From Acidobacteriota bacterium (GTDB lineage: Bacteria > Acidobacteriota > Vicinamibacteria > Vicinamibacterales > UBA2999), in NCBI GenBank assembly GCA_020851835.1, contig JADZBZ010000015.1:1-18124 (forward strand): DNA of 18,124 bases, in the 5' to 3' direction. Position 1 is the stretch's first letter. Every line of letters begins with the position of its first letter. Positions 1-7,523 of the stretch are shown piece after piece. The notes under the pieces were generated by a model. It was not told where the DNA came from. It ran no database searches and saw only the letters and a program-made list of their open reading frames with translations. A program made the position numbers and the translations under genes.

Positions 1-1970
1 CCCTCGAGCTTGATGTTCGCCTTGATGAACTCCACGGCGCGGTAGGCGCCCGTGGTCACGGCCTGCATCGAGGCGCCGGTGAACCAGTAGATCACGGCGC
101 CCCCGGTGATGAGGCCCAGCAGGAAGGGGGGATGCAGGATCGACAGCTTCGCGATCGCCGATTGATCCGACAAGCCCTTGGTGAGCGCCATGATGATCGC
201 GAAGATCATCGTGGTGGCGCCGACCACCGCCGTGCCGATCAGCACCGGCTTGGCCGTCGCCTTGAACGTGTTGCCGGCACCGTCGTTCTCCTCGAGCAGA
301 TCCTTGGCGACATGGAAGTTCGGCTTGAAGCCGAACGTCTTCTGGATGTCGCTCTCGATGTTGGGCAGTTGCTCGATGGTCGACAACTCGTAGATCGACT
401 GCGCGTTGTCGGTGACCGGTCCGTAGGAATCGACCGCAATGGTGACCGGGCCCATGCCGAGAAACCCGAAGGCCACCAGGCCGAACGCGAAGATGGCCGG
501 CGCCTGCATGAGCGTGCCCAGCCCGAAACCCGACACGTAGTAGGCAATCGCCATCAGCGACATGATCGCCAGGCCGAGCCAGTAGGCGCCGAAGTTGCCC
601 GCCACCAGGCCCGACAGGATGTTCAGCGACGCGCCGCCTTCGCGGGACGAGCTGACCACCTCGCGCACGTGCGACGAGTTGGTCGAGGTGAACACTTTCA
701 CGCCCTCGGGAATGATGGCGCCGGCCAGCGTGCCGCAGGTGATGACCGTCGAAAGCTCCCACCACAGCGACGTGTTGCCGCCAAGGGCCGGGATCAGCAG
801 ATACGACAGCACGTAGGTCAACCCGACCGAGACCAGCGAGGTCAGCCACACCAGCGAGGTGAGCGGGGCCTCGAAGTCCATCTTCTCCACGCCCGCGTAG
901 CGGCCCTTGGCAATGGCGTTGTTCACGAGGTACGAGCCGGCCGAGGCCAGCACCATCATCACGCGCATCATGAAGATCCAGACGAGCAACTGGACCTGCA
1001 CGGCGGGGTCGTTCACGGCCAGCACGATGAACGAGATGAGGGCCACCCCGGTGACACCGTAGGTTTCGAAGCCGTCGGCCGTCGGCCCCACCGAGTCACC
1101 CGCGTTGTCGCCCGTGCAGTCGGCAATCACGCCGGGATTGCGTGCGTCGTCTTCCTTGATCTTGAAGACGACCTTCATCAGGTCGGAGCCGATGTCGGCA
1201 ATCTTGGTGAAGATGCCGCCCGCGATGCGCAGCGCCGCCGCGCCCAGCGACTCGCCGATGGCGAAGCCGAGGAAACAGACGCCCGCGTACTCGCCCGGGA
1301 TGAACAGCAGAATCGCCAGCATGAACAACAGCTCGACGGAGATGAGCATCATGCCCACGCTCATCCCCGCACGCAGCGGGATGTCGCACACCGGAAAGGC
1401 TTCGCCCTTCAGGCCGGCGAAGGCCGTCCGCGAGTTGGCCAGCGTGTTGATGCGGATGCCGTACCACGCCACGCTGTAGCTGCCCCCGATGCCGATCAGG
1501 CTGAAGATCAGGACGATGGCGATCTTGTAGGCTTCAAGGCCGATGAGCGCGAAGTAGGCCACCATGATCGCGCCGATGAACAGCTCGAGGATCAGCAGGA
1601 ACTTGCCCTGCTGGATGAGGTAGGCCTTGCACGTCTCGTAGATGAGGTCGGAGACCTCGGCCATCGAGCGGTGCACGGGGAGGTTCTTGACGCCCACATA
1701 GGTCCACGCCCCGAAGGCCAGACCCAGCACGCACACGAGGAGACCGGACAGTAGGATCTGATGTCCCGTCAGTCCCAGGAAGTCGCCCTGGTTCAGATCC
1801 GGCAGCTGGATGTTGATCTCGCCTCCTGGCGCGTGCCCGGTGCTGGCCTCCGCCTCGGGCAGCTGCGCGGCCAACGCCGTCGGAGCGGCCACGGCCGCCA
1901 GGATCAGGGCCAGCATCGCCACCCCCGCCATTCGGCGCCACATCACGTGCTCGCAAAGTCTCGTCAGCAT
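1..1970 (-). CDS. hppA: Membrane-bound ion-translocating pyrophosphatase, partial (C-terminus outside window)
   Basis: This integral membrane enzyme hydrolyses PPi and pumps H+ (or Na+) across the cytoplasmic membrane. About 656 residues are visible from the ATG at 1970, and the frame runs off the left edge. Residues 1-35 look like a cleavable signal peptide (positive start, hydrophobic core, ALA-AQ), followed by many hydrophobic segments. The active-site loop near residues 250-300 reads GIFTKIADIGSDL and later KEDDARNPGVIADCTGDNAGD, which keeps the acidic PPi/Mg2+ ligands. It differs from the usual DVGADLVGK and DNVGDNVGD wording. Near residue 565, GNTFKAT has Lys where K+-dependent enzymes have Ala, so K+-independence is predicted. 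The wording resembles a divergent mPPase subfamily. The start is supported by GGGAGA just upstream. It lies 16 bases after the DUF502 gene, as the last visible gene of the operon. Ion specificity is inferred, not shown. Confidence 0.93.
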   Translation of the reverse strand, partial: MLTRLCEHVMWRRMAGVAMLALILAAVAAPTALAAQLPEAEASTGHAPGGEINIQLPDLNQGDFLGLTGHQILLSGLLVCVLGLAFGAWTYVGVKNLPVHRSMAEVSDLIYETCKAYLIQQGKFLLILELFIGAIMVAYFALIGLEAYKIAIVLIFSLIGIGGSYSVAWYGIRINTLANSRTAFAGLKGEAFPVCDIPLRAGMSVGMMLISVELLFMLAILLFIPGEYAGVCFLGFAIGESLGAAALRIAGGIFTKIADIGSDLMKVVFKIKEDDARNPGVIADCTGDNAGDSVGPTADGFETYGVTGVALISFIVLAVNDPAVQVQLLVWIFMMRVMMVLASAGSYLVNNAIAKGRYAGVEKMDFEAPLTSLVWLTSLVSVGLTYVLSYLLIPALGGNTSLWWELSTVITCGTLAGAIIPEGVKVFTSTNSSHVREVVSSSREGGASLNILSGLVAGNFGAYWLGLAIMSLMAIAYYVSGFGLGTLMQAPAIFAFGLVAFGFLGMGPVTIAVDSYGPVTDNAQSIYELSTIEQLPNIESDIQKTFGFKPNFHVAKDLLEENDGAGNTFKATAKPVLIGTAVVGATTMIFAIIMALTKGLSDQSAIAKLSILHPPFLLGLITGGAVIYWFTGASMQAVTTGAYRAVEFIKANIKLE

Positions 1971-1986
1971 GTTCTCCCTGTCCTCG

Positions 1987-2628
1987 TTAGGCACGACTAC
2001 CGTCACCATCCGCCTTCGCCGTCCCGGCCGGCAGGCGGTCCACCATCCCACGCACCTGTTCGGGCAGGGCCATCCCCCCCGTCAGGAAAATCCGGATACC
2101 GTCTTCGACCGTCAGATTCGGATAGAACGCCGATTCCCGCGGGTACACCATCACGTCGCCGAGGTAGAGGTGATTGGTCGGCACGTACACCGCAATCAGC
2201 GCCTCGGCGCCCCGCCCTCGGTCCAGTGTGAACTCCCGCGTCAGGAAGCCCATCACGATACCCCGGCGCGGATCCTCCACGACCACCACCCGCTTGAACC
2301 CGGCGTCGTTGTCGGGCGAGAAGGCGGCCACCAGTTGCCGGACCGGCGCGTAGATTGTCTTGAAGACGGGCACCAAGAGCAACCAGCGTTCGGCCCGCTG
2401 CAGCAGCCGCCGCCCGATGACGTTGGTGGCCACGACGCCGACCGCCAGCACCGTCGCCACCGTGATGAGCACGCCCAGGCCCGGCACGCTCCGCCCGAGC
2501 ACCCGCGCGGCCAGCGGCGTCGCCACCGCGTCCACGGCGGTGAAAATCCACCAGACCGCGACGAGGCTGACAATCAGCGGAACCGTCACGATGATGCCGG
2601 TCAGAAAGGTCCGGCGCAACCAGCCCAT
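1987..2628 (-). CDS. DUF502 family membrane protein
   Basis: This is a conserved membrane protein of unknown function with 213 residues from the chosen start. It opens with MGWLRRTFLTGIIVTVPL, the typical DUF502 beginning. Two hydrophobic segments follow (about residues 8-30 and 45-65). Then comes a soluble part containing the family-like strings LVPVFKTIYAPVRQL and YVPTNHLYLGDVMVYP. The ATG at 2628 overlaps the uppP stop as TAATG, which favours this start over an in-frame ATG at 2658 that would lie inside uppP. It sits between uppP and hppA in a tight operon, so an envelope-related role is plausible, but no reaction can be assigned from the sequence. Confidence 0.88.
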   Translation of the reverse strand: MGWLRRTFLTGIIVTVPLIVSLVAVWWIFTAVDAVATPLAARVLGRSVPGLGVLITVATVLAVGVVATNVIGRRLLQRAERWLLLVPVFKTIYAPVRQLVAAFSPDNDAGFKRVVVVEDPRRGIVMGFLTREFTLDRGRGAEALIAVYVPTNHLYLGDVMVYPRESAFYPNLTVEDGIRIFLTGGMALPEQVRGMVDRLPAGTAKADGDGSRA

Positions 2629-3449
2629 TACCGGGCGCTCCAGCCCGCCGCGAGCCACGCGAAGGTGAGGGCCGCCAGCACGAGCCGGTAGGCCGCAAAC
2701 ACGTGCAGCGTGTGCCCGGCCAGGTAGCGGATGAAGAACTTGACGGTCACATACCCCACCACCGCCGAGGTCACGAGGCCCACCGCGAAGATGCCGACCG
2801 GCAGTCCTGCCACGCCCACCGCCGCGATGTCGATTGACTCCTTGAGCGCTGCCGCCACGATGGCCGGCAGGCTGAGGAGGAACACGAATCGCGCCGCCGC
2901 CTCACGCCTCAGGCCGAGGAGCATCGCCACCGTCAGGGTGGCGCCGGAGCGCGAGATGCCCGGCACCAAGGCCGACGCCTGGGCCACCCCGATCGCCACC
3001 GCCTCGCCGTACCCGAGCGTCTCGTCGCCGCGGCGCTTCTCGCCCAGCCACTCGGCCGCCAGCAGGCCGATGGCGCCGACGGTCAACGCGATGGCTACCA
3101 CCAGCGGCGAACGGAGGGTGGTCTCGATGGCATCGGCGAAGAGCAGGCCGACGACCACGACCGGCAGCGTCCCCACCACGATGAGGCGCCCCAGCCGCTC
3201 CCACGCCCCGTCGCGACCCGAGAGGGCGGCCGGAGCCGCGACGGCCAGCCGGAAGATGTCCCGTCGGAAGTAGGCGACCACGGCCAGGAGCGTCCCGACG
3301 TGGCAGGCCACGTCGAAGGCCAGGCCGAACCGGCCGGGATCCCACCCGGAGAAGGCGCGGGCCAGGATCAGGTGCCCAGAGCTCGACACGGGCAGGAATT
3401 CGGTGAGCCCCTGGACCACGCCGAGCAAGGCCGCCGCGACCAGATCCAC
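2628..3449 (-). CDS. uppP: Undecaprenyl-diphosphatase (bacitracin-resistance type)
   Basis: This polytopic membrane enzyme dephosphorylates undecaprenyl pyrophosphate to undecaprenyl phosphate, recycling the lipid carrier for peptidoglycan and other glycans. The 273-residue length is normal for the UppP/BacA family. Both signature regions are present: GLTEFLPVSSSGHLIL at residues 14-29 (E17 and the SSSGH segment) and LVPGISRSGATLT at 161-173 with R167. Several hydrophobic helices alternate with short loops. The start is GTG at 3449, nine bases after the secF stop. The stop overlaps the next ATG by one base (TAATG), so translational coupling with the DUF502 gene is likely. Confidence 0.95.
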   Translation of the reverse strand: MDLVAAALLGVVQGLTEFLPVSSSGHLILARAFSGWDPGRFGLAFDVACHVGTLLAVVAYFRRDIFRLAVAAPAALSGRDGAWERLGRLIVVGTLPVVVVGLLFADAIETTLRSPLVVAIALTVGAIGLLAAEWLGEKRRGDETLGYGEAVAIGVAQASALVPGISRSGATLTVAMLLGLRREAAARFVFLLSLPAIVAAALKESIDIAAVGVAGLPVGIFAVGLVTSAVVGYVTVKFFIRYLAGHTLHVFAAYRLVLAALTFAWLAAGWSAR

Positions 3450-3458
3450 CGGCGGCGC

Positions 3459-4391
3459 CTACGAGGCCTTGCGCGCCGTCTGAGGCCGCCCCTGTGCCTG
3501 CTTGCCGCTCAGGATGATGGCAATCGCCGCGGCGATGAAGACCGTCGAGTAGGTGCCGCTGACGATGCCCACCAGCATCGTGAAGGCGAATCCCTCCAGC
3601 ACCTCCCCTCCGAACAGGTAGAGGGAGAGGACCGCGAGGAACGTCGTGCCTGCGGTGATGAGGGTGCGGCTGAGCGTCTGATTGACGCTCGCATTGACCA
3701 CGGTCTCGAGCGATTCGCGCCGCTTGCTCCGCAGGTTCTCACGGACGCGATCGAAGATGACGATGGTGTCGTTGACCGAGTAGCCGGTGATGGTCAGGAT
3801 CGCCGCCACGATGTTGAGCGAGAGGTCGTACCCGAAGAACGACAGGAACGCGATGGTGATCGCGACGTCGTGCAGAGTCGCGGCGATGGCGCCGAGCGCA
3901 AACGCGAAACGGAAACGGAAGCCGATGTAGATGGTGATGCCGACAATCGAGGCCAGGGTGGCGTAGATGCCCTTGCGCTGGAGGTCGGCGCCAACCACCG
4001 GGCCGACGATCTCCTGACTGATGACCTCGAACTGGCCCAGTCCGGCGGCGTTGACCGCATCCACCACGGCGCGCGCGCCCTGTTCGAGGCTGGTCCCTTC
4101 CTCGGAGGCCATCTCCGGCAGCCGAATCAGCCACTCGTTGCCGGCCGCCTCGCCGAACTGCTGCACCACCTTTTCGCCGGGCACTGCGTCGAGCGATGTG
4201 CGCAGGGCATCCTCGCCCACCGGTTGCTGGAACCTGAGCACCACGATCGTGCCGCCCGAAAAGTCGATGCCGAGCGGCAGCCCGCGCGTGGCGATGAAGC
4301 CCGCCCCGGTGAGAATGACCACGAACGACAGGGCGATGGCGTGCCACCGCCAGCGGATGAAGTTGTAGTTGGTGTTCTCTAAGATACGCAT
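3459..4391 (-). CDS. secF: Protein translocase subunit SecF
   Basis: SecF works with SecD and YajC as the membrane accessory complex that uses ion-motive force to complete protein export through SecYEG. At 310 residues it has the normal size. A first transmembrane helix lies near residues 17-35, followed by the GIDFSGGT signature at the start of the periplasmic domain. The C-terminal half holds the membrane bundle with GYSVNDTIVIFDRVREN, whose Asp in NDTIVIFD belongs to the conserved ion-relay helix. It starts four bases after the secD stop and has no clear Shine-Dalgarno sequence, so it probably depends on coupling to secD translation. Confidence 0.96.
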   Translation of the reverse strand: MRILENTNYNFIRWRWHAIALSFVVILTGAGFIATRGLPLGIDFSGGTIVVLRFQQPVGEDALRTSLDAVPGEKVVQQFGEAAGNEWLIRLPEMASEEGTSLEQGARAVVDAVNAAGLGQFEVISQEIVGPVVGADLQRKGIYATLASIVGITIYIGFRFRFAFALGAIAATLHDVAITIAFLSFFGYDLSLNIVAAILTITGYSVNDTIVIFDRVRENLRSKRRESLETVVNASVNQTLSRTLITAGTTFLAVLSLYLFGGEVLEGFAFTMLVGIVSGTYSTVFIAAAIAIILSGKQAQGRPQTARKAS

Positions 4392-4395
4392 ACGG

Positions 4396-5958
4396 CTAGA
4401 TGCTCAGGCTCGTCACCTGCCTGCGTGACAGCGCCAGTTCGAACATGGTACGCGACACGAACACGGCGGTGAACACATTCGACAGCAGGCCAATGGTCAG
4501 CGTGGTCGCGAACCCGCGAATCGGGCCCGTGCCGAACTGGAAGAGGAACGCGGCGGAAATCAGCGACGCGACGTGGGTGTCGAGAATGGTGAGGAAGACC
4601 CGGTCGAACCCGGCCGACACGGCCTGTTTCACGCCTCGGGCGGCCGCGAGCTCTTCCTTGATGCGCTCGAAGATCAGCACGTTCGAATCGACGCCCATGC
4701 CAATGGTGAGAATGAAGCCCGCGATGCCGGGCAGGGTCATCGTCGCGCCCAGGTAGGACATGAGGCCGAGCAGGATGATCAGGTTCACCACGATCGACGC
4801 GATCGCGTTGAAGCCGGACAGGCGGTAGTAGACGAGGAGGAAGATCATCACCAGCGCCAGTCCGCCCAGCGCCGCCGACACGCCCGAACGCACCGACGCG
4901 GCGCCGAGCGACGGGCCGACCGTCCGTTCCTCGAGGTAGGTGAGCGAGGCCGGCAGCGCACCGGACCGCAGCGTCAGCGCCAGGTCCGCCGCTTCCTGCG
5001 ACGAGAAGGTCCCCGTGATGCGACCCTCGTAGTCGATACGACTGTCGATGCGGGGAGCGGTCTGCACGCGCCCGTCGAGCACCACGGCGAGTTGGCGGCC
5101 GATGTTGGCGCCCGTGAACGCGCCGAACTTCTGCGCCCCCTCGTTGTTGAAGCTGAAGCCCACGGCCGGCCGGTTGTACTCGTCGAGCTGCGGAGTGGCG
5201 TTGCGCAGGTCGCGGCCCGTCACCGCGGCCACGCGCCGCAGCGCGTAGTAGACGGCCGTGGCGGGCTGGCCGGGCTGCACGGCCTCGGGCCGGCCGGGCA
5301 GAATCTGGATGTCCGGCGGCACCGTGCCGCCGTAGGCCTGACGCGCGGCCGCCTCGTCAGGGAACGGTCCCTGATCCACCAGCTTCAGCTCGAGCAGAGA
5401 CGTGGACCGGATGATCTCTTTCGCCCGGTTCACGTCGGTCACCCCGGGCAACTGCACCAGGATCTGGTCTGCCGCGCTGTGGCGCGCCACAATCGGCTCG
5501 GCCACGCCCAGCTCGTTCACCCGTCGCTCGATGGTCTGCAGGGCCTGGTTCACCGTGCGTTCGCGGTCGTCCACCGCGATGTTCGGCTTCATCGTGAAGG
5601 TGTAGTTGCCGGGCCCGTTCGACGCGCGGTCGTAGGAGAGCTCCACGGTCGAGAGCGCGCTGCGGAAGGTTGCGTCCTGCTCGGCCGGCACGCCGGTGAT
5701 GGTGAAGGTCGTGACCCCGGTCGCCTCCACCGTCGGCCCGGTGATGTTCGCCGTGCGCAACTGCTCCCGCAACTGAGCGGCCGTACCCTCGGTCAGCAGC
5801 CGCAGGGCATCGTCGGTCTGCACGCGCAGCACCATGTGCACGCCGCCCTTCAGGTCGAGGCCGAGGCGCACCTTCTGGCCCGGGGGATAGAAGGAGAACA
5901 CCGAGAGAGCGACCACGCCCGCGATGACGACGAGCTTCCAGCGGAGGTTCTTACCCAT
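4396..5958 (-). CDS. secD: Protein translocase subunit SecD
   Basis: SecD is the partner of SecF in the SecDF-YajC export motor. The protein has 520 residues. A short cytoplasmic start (MGKNLRWKL) leads into the first membrane helix, then the GLDLKGGVHMVLRV signature near residues 33-46. A large periplasmic region follows, with the ERRVNELGVAEPIV repeat. The C-terminal six-helix part includes GFILTIGMGVDSNVLIFERI with the conserved Asp of the ion pathway. The ATG at 5958 lies three bases after the yajC stop. Order and spacing with yajC and secF match the usual operon. Confidence 0.96.
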   Translation of the reverse strand: MGKNLRWKLVVIAGVVALSVFSFYPPGQKVRLGLDLKGGVHMVLRVQTDDALRLLTEGTAAQLREQLRTANITGPTVEATGVTTFTITGVPAEQDATFRSALSTVELSYDRASNGPGNYTFTMKPNIAVDDRERTVNQALQTIERRVNELGVAEPIVARHSAADQILVQLPGVTDVNRAKEIIRSTSLLELKLVDQGPFPDEAAARQAYGGTVPPDIQILPGRPEAVQPGQPATAVYYALRRVAAVTGRDLRNATPQLDEYNRPAVGFSFNNEGAQKFGAFTGANIGRQLAVVLDGRVQTAPRIDSRIDYEGRITGTFSSQEAADLALTLRSGALPASLTYLEERTVGPSLGAASVRSGVSAALGGLALVMIFLLVYYRLSGFNAIASIVVNLIILLGLMSYLGATMTLPGIAGFILTIGMGVDSNVLIFERIKEELAAARGVKQAVSAGFDRVFLTILDTHVASLISAAFLFQFGTGPIRGFATTLTIGLLSNVFTAVFVSRTMFELALSRRQVTSLSI

Positions 5959-5961
5959 GAT

Positions 5962-6357
5962 TCACGTGTTCTGGTCGGCGACCGGGGCCTGGCCCTGGTA
6001 GCCGACGATGGACGAGCGCGCGACGTCGATCCGGACGTTTGGCGCGACCTGGAGTTGGATGGACTGGTCGGACAGCTTGGCGATCGAGCCGAACATGCCG
6101 CCGGAGGTGACGACCCGATCGCCGACCTTCAGCGTCTCGAGGAACTCCTGCACCTTCTTCTGCCGACGCTTCATCGGCATCAGGATCACGAAATAGAAGA
6201 TGGCCAGGACCAGGGCGAACGGGATGAGCTGAATCCACGGGTTGCCGGCCTGGCCGGGCGGCGCACCAAGAGCCAGCACCAGAGGCCCCAGCCGGGAAGC
6301 CGGGCTGGCCCCCCCGATGGCCAGAGGACCGGCTGCGGAAAGAATCGTCGGGATCAT
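5962..6357 (-). CDS. yajC: Preprotein translocase subunit YajC
   Basis: YajC is a small single-pass membrane protein associated with SecDF and the translocon. The 131 residues contain one transmembrane helix (about 42-63, LIPFALVLAIFYFVILMPMK) and a basic RRQKK stretch after it. The soluble tail has the family wording LKVGDRVVTSGGMFGSIAKL. The protein carries a 40-residue hydrophobic, Pro/Gly-rich N-terminal extension, somewhat longer than common YajC proteins, and a start further in cannot be ruled out. The chosen ATG overlaps the tgt stop as ATGA, which supports it through translational coupling. Confidence 0.92.
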   Translation of the reverse strand: MIPTILSAAGPLAIGGASPASRLGPLVLALGAPPGQAGNPWIQLIPFALVLAIFYFVILMPMKRRQKKVQEFLETLKVGDRVVTSGGMFGSIAKLSDQSIQLQVAPNVRIDVARSSIVGYQGQAPVADQNT

Positions 6358-7490
6358 GCAGTCAGCGGGCGGGACGAAGAGATACGGTGGAAATCCTGTC
6401 TGAACTTTCCGAACGTCCCAAACGTAATAGCCTCTCTCACCCTCCGCATGGTGTCAAGGTAAAAGAACAGGTTGTGTAGCGTGTTGAGGACACCCGCGGT
6501 CATCTCACCGGCCATGAACAAGTGTCGCAAGTACGCGCGAGAAAACCGCCGGCATCCGTAGCATCCGCAGCTTGAATCCACCGGTTCGTCGTCTTCGGCA
6601 TAACGCGCGTTCTTGATGTTGATGGCGCCTTGGCGGGTGAACAGCCGCCCGTTCCGGGCATTTCGCGTGGGCATGACGCAGTCGAACATGTCGATGCCCC
6701 TCGCCACCGCCTCGACCAGGTCCGCCGGCGTGCCCACACCCATCAGGTAGCGAGGCTGGAGATCGGGCAGTGCGGGCACGGTCTGCTCGATGACGTTGTA
6801 CATGGTGTCGTTGGGCTCCCCCACACTCAGCCCGCCGATGGCGTAGCCCTCGAACCCGACCGACACGGTCAGGGCCGTGCTTTGCCGGCGGAGTTCCGCC
6901 GAGGTGCCACCCTGGATGATGCCGAACTGCATCTGGTGCCGGCCGGTGGAAGACCCATCCCGGCGGGCCAGGAAGTGCTCGCGACAACGCCCCGCCCAAC
7001 GGGCCGTCAACGCCACGGCGTCTCCGAGCACGTCGTCATCGGCCGGCAGTGCGGGGCATACGTCCAGCACCATCGCGATATCGGAGCCGAGCTTGAGCTG
7101 GATGTCCACGGCTGACTCGGGGGTCAGCAGGTGCCGGCTGCCGTCTAGGTGCGATTGGAACGCCACGCCGCGCTCGGAAACCGCGCGCCGGTCCGCCAGG
7201 CTGAACACCTGATACCCGCCGCTGTCGGTGAGGATGGGTCGATCCCATCCGATGAAGCGGTGCAGGCCACCGCGGCGGCTGATGAGCTCGTCGCCGGGCC
7301 GCAGGTGGAGGTGGTAGGTGTTCCCAAGGATGATGCTGGCGCCCGCCTCGACCAGATCGCGCGGCGTCATCGCCTTGACCGTGCCCTGCGTGCCGACCGG
7401 CATGAACACCGGCGTCTCGATACGGCCGTGCGAGGTGACGAGGTGCCCGCGCCGCGCGGCGCCGTCGCGATGGGTGATGGTGAAGGCCAT
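6354..7490 (-). CDS. tgt: tRNA-guanine transglycosylase (queuine/preQ1 insertion)
   Basis: Tgt exchanges guanine 34 of tRNAs with GUN anticodons for preQ1, the first tRNA-bound step of queuosine synthesis. The 378 residues contain FMPVGTQGTVK (29-39), LTDSGGYQVFS with D89, and the base-recognition region LDVCPAL with D143. The nucleophile motif MFDCVMPTR carries D270. The zinc site is C308-x-C310-x2-C313 with H339. DVCP replaces the more common DECP wording, but the recognition Asp is kept. It heads the minus-strand operon and overlaps yajC by four bases. No Shine-Dalgarno sequence is visible before the ATG, and no other queuosine gene lies in the window. Confidence 0.97.
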   Translation of the reverse strand: MAFTITHRDGAARRGHLVTSHGRIETPVFMPVGTQGTVKAMTPRDLVEAGASIILGNTYHLHLRPGDELISRRGGLHRFIGWDRPILTDSGGYQVFSLADRRAVSERGVAFQSHLDGSRHLLTPESAVDIQLKLGSDIAMVLDVCPALPADDDVLGDAVALTARWAGRCREHFLARRDGSSTGRHQMQFGIIQGGTSAELRRQSTALTVSVGFEGYAIGGLSVGEPNDTMYNVIEQTVPALPDLQPRYLMGVGTPADLVEAVARGIDMFDCVMPTRNARNGRLFTRQGAINIKNARYAEDDEPVDSSCGCYGCRRFSRAYLRHLFMAGEMTAGVLNTLHNLFFYLDTMRRVREAITFGTFGKFRQDFHRISSSRPLTA

Positions 7491-7510
7491 GCCGTGATAC
7501 CAGAACCATC

Positions 7511-7517
7511 TATTATT
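7511..7517. promoter_or_regulatory. Shared AT-rich -10-like element between divergent tgt and ddl
   Basis: The whole gap between the divergent tgt and ddl start codons is 33 bases (7491-7523). Its only AT-rich part reads TATTATT on the plus strand, so TATTAT is a good -10 for ddl. The minus strand reads AATAATA, a possible -10 for tgt. On the plus strand the hexamer ends seven bases before the ddl ATG, placing transcription start at or next to the ATG. No convincing -35 is visible for either direction. The assignment is by inspection only. Confidence 0.5.
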
Positions 7518-7523
7518 CCTTCA

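Noticed and set aside
132..1754. Long plus-strand frame opposite hppA (540 codons)
   Set aside because: Its translation is Arg/His/Asp-rich low-complexity text typical of the antisense of a GC-rich gene, while the minus strand encodes a clear pyrophosphatase.
4573..6462. Long plus-strand frame opposite secD, yajC and the end of tgt (629 codons)
   Set aside because: It runs across three recognised minus-strand genes and has no recognisable domain. It is a codon-bias shadow.
7149..7523. In-frame N-terminal extension of ddl
   Set aside because: It lies wholly inside tgt on the other strand, and Ddl homologues begin at the KLRVGVLYGGRSGEHEVS region, which the ATG at 7524 gives.
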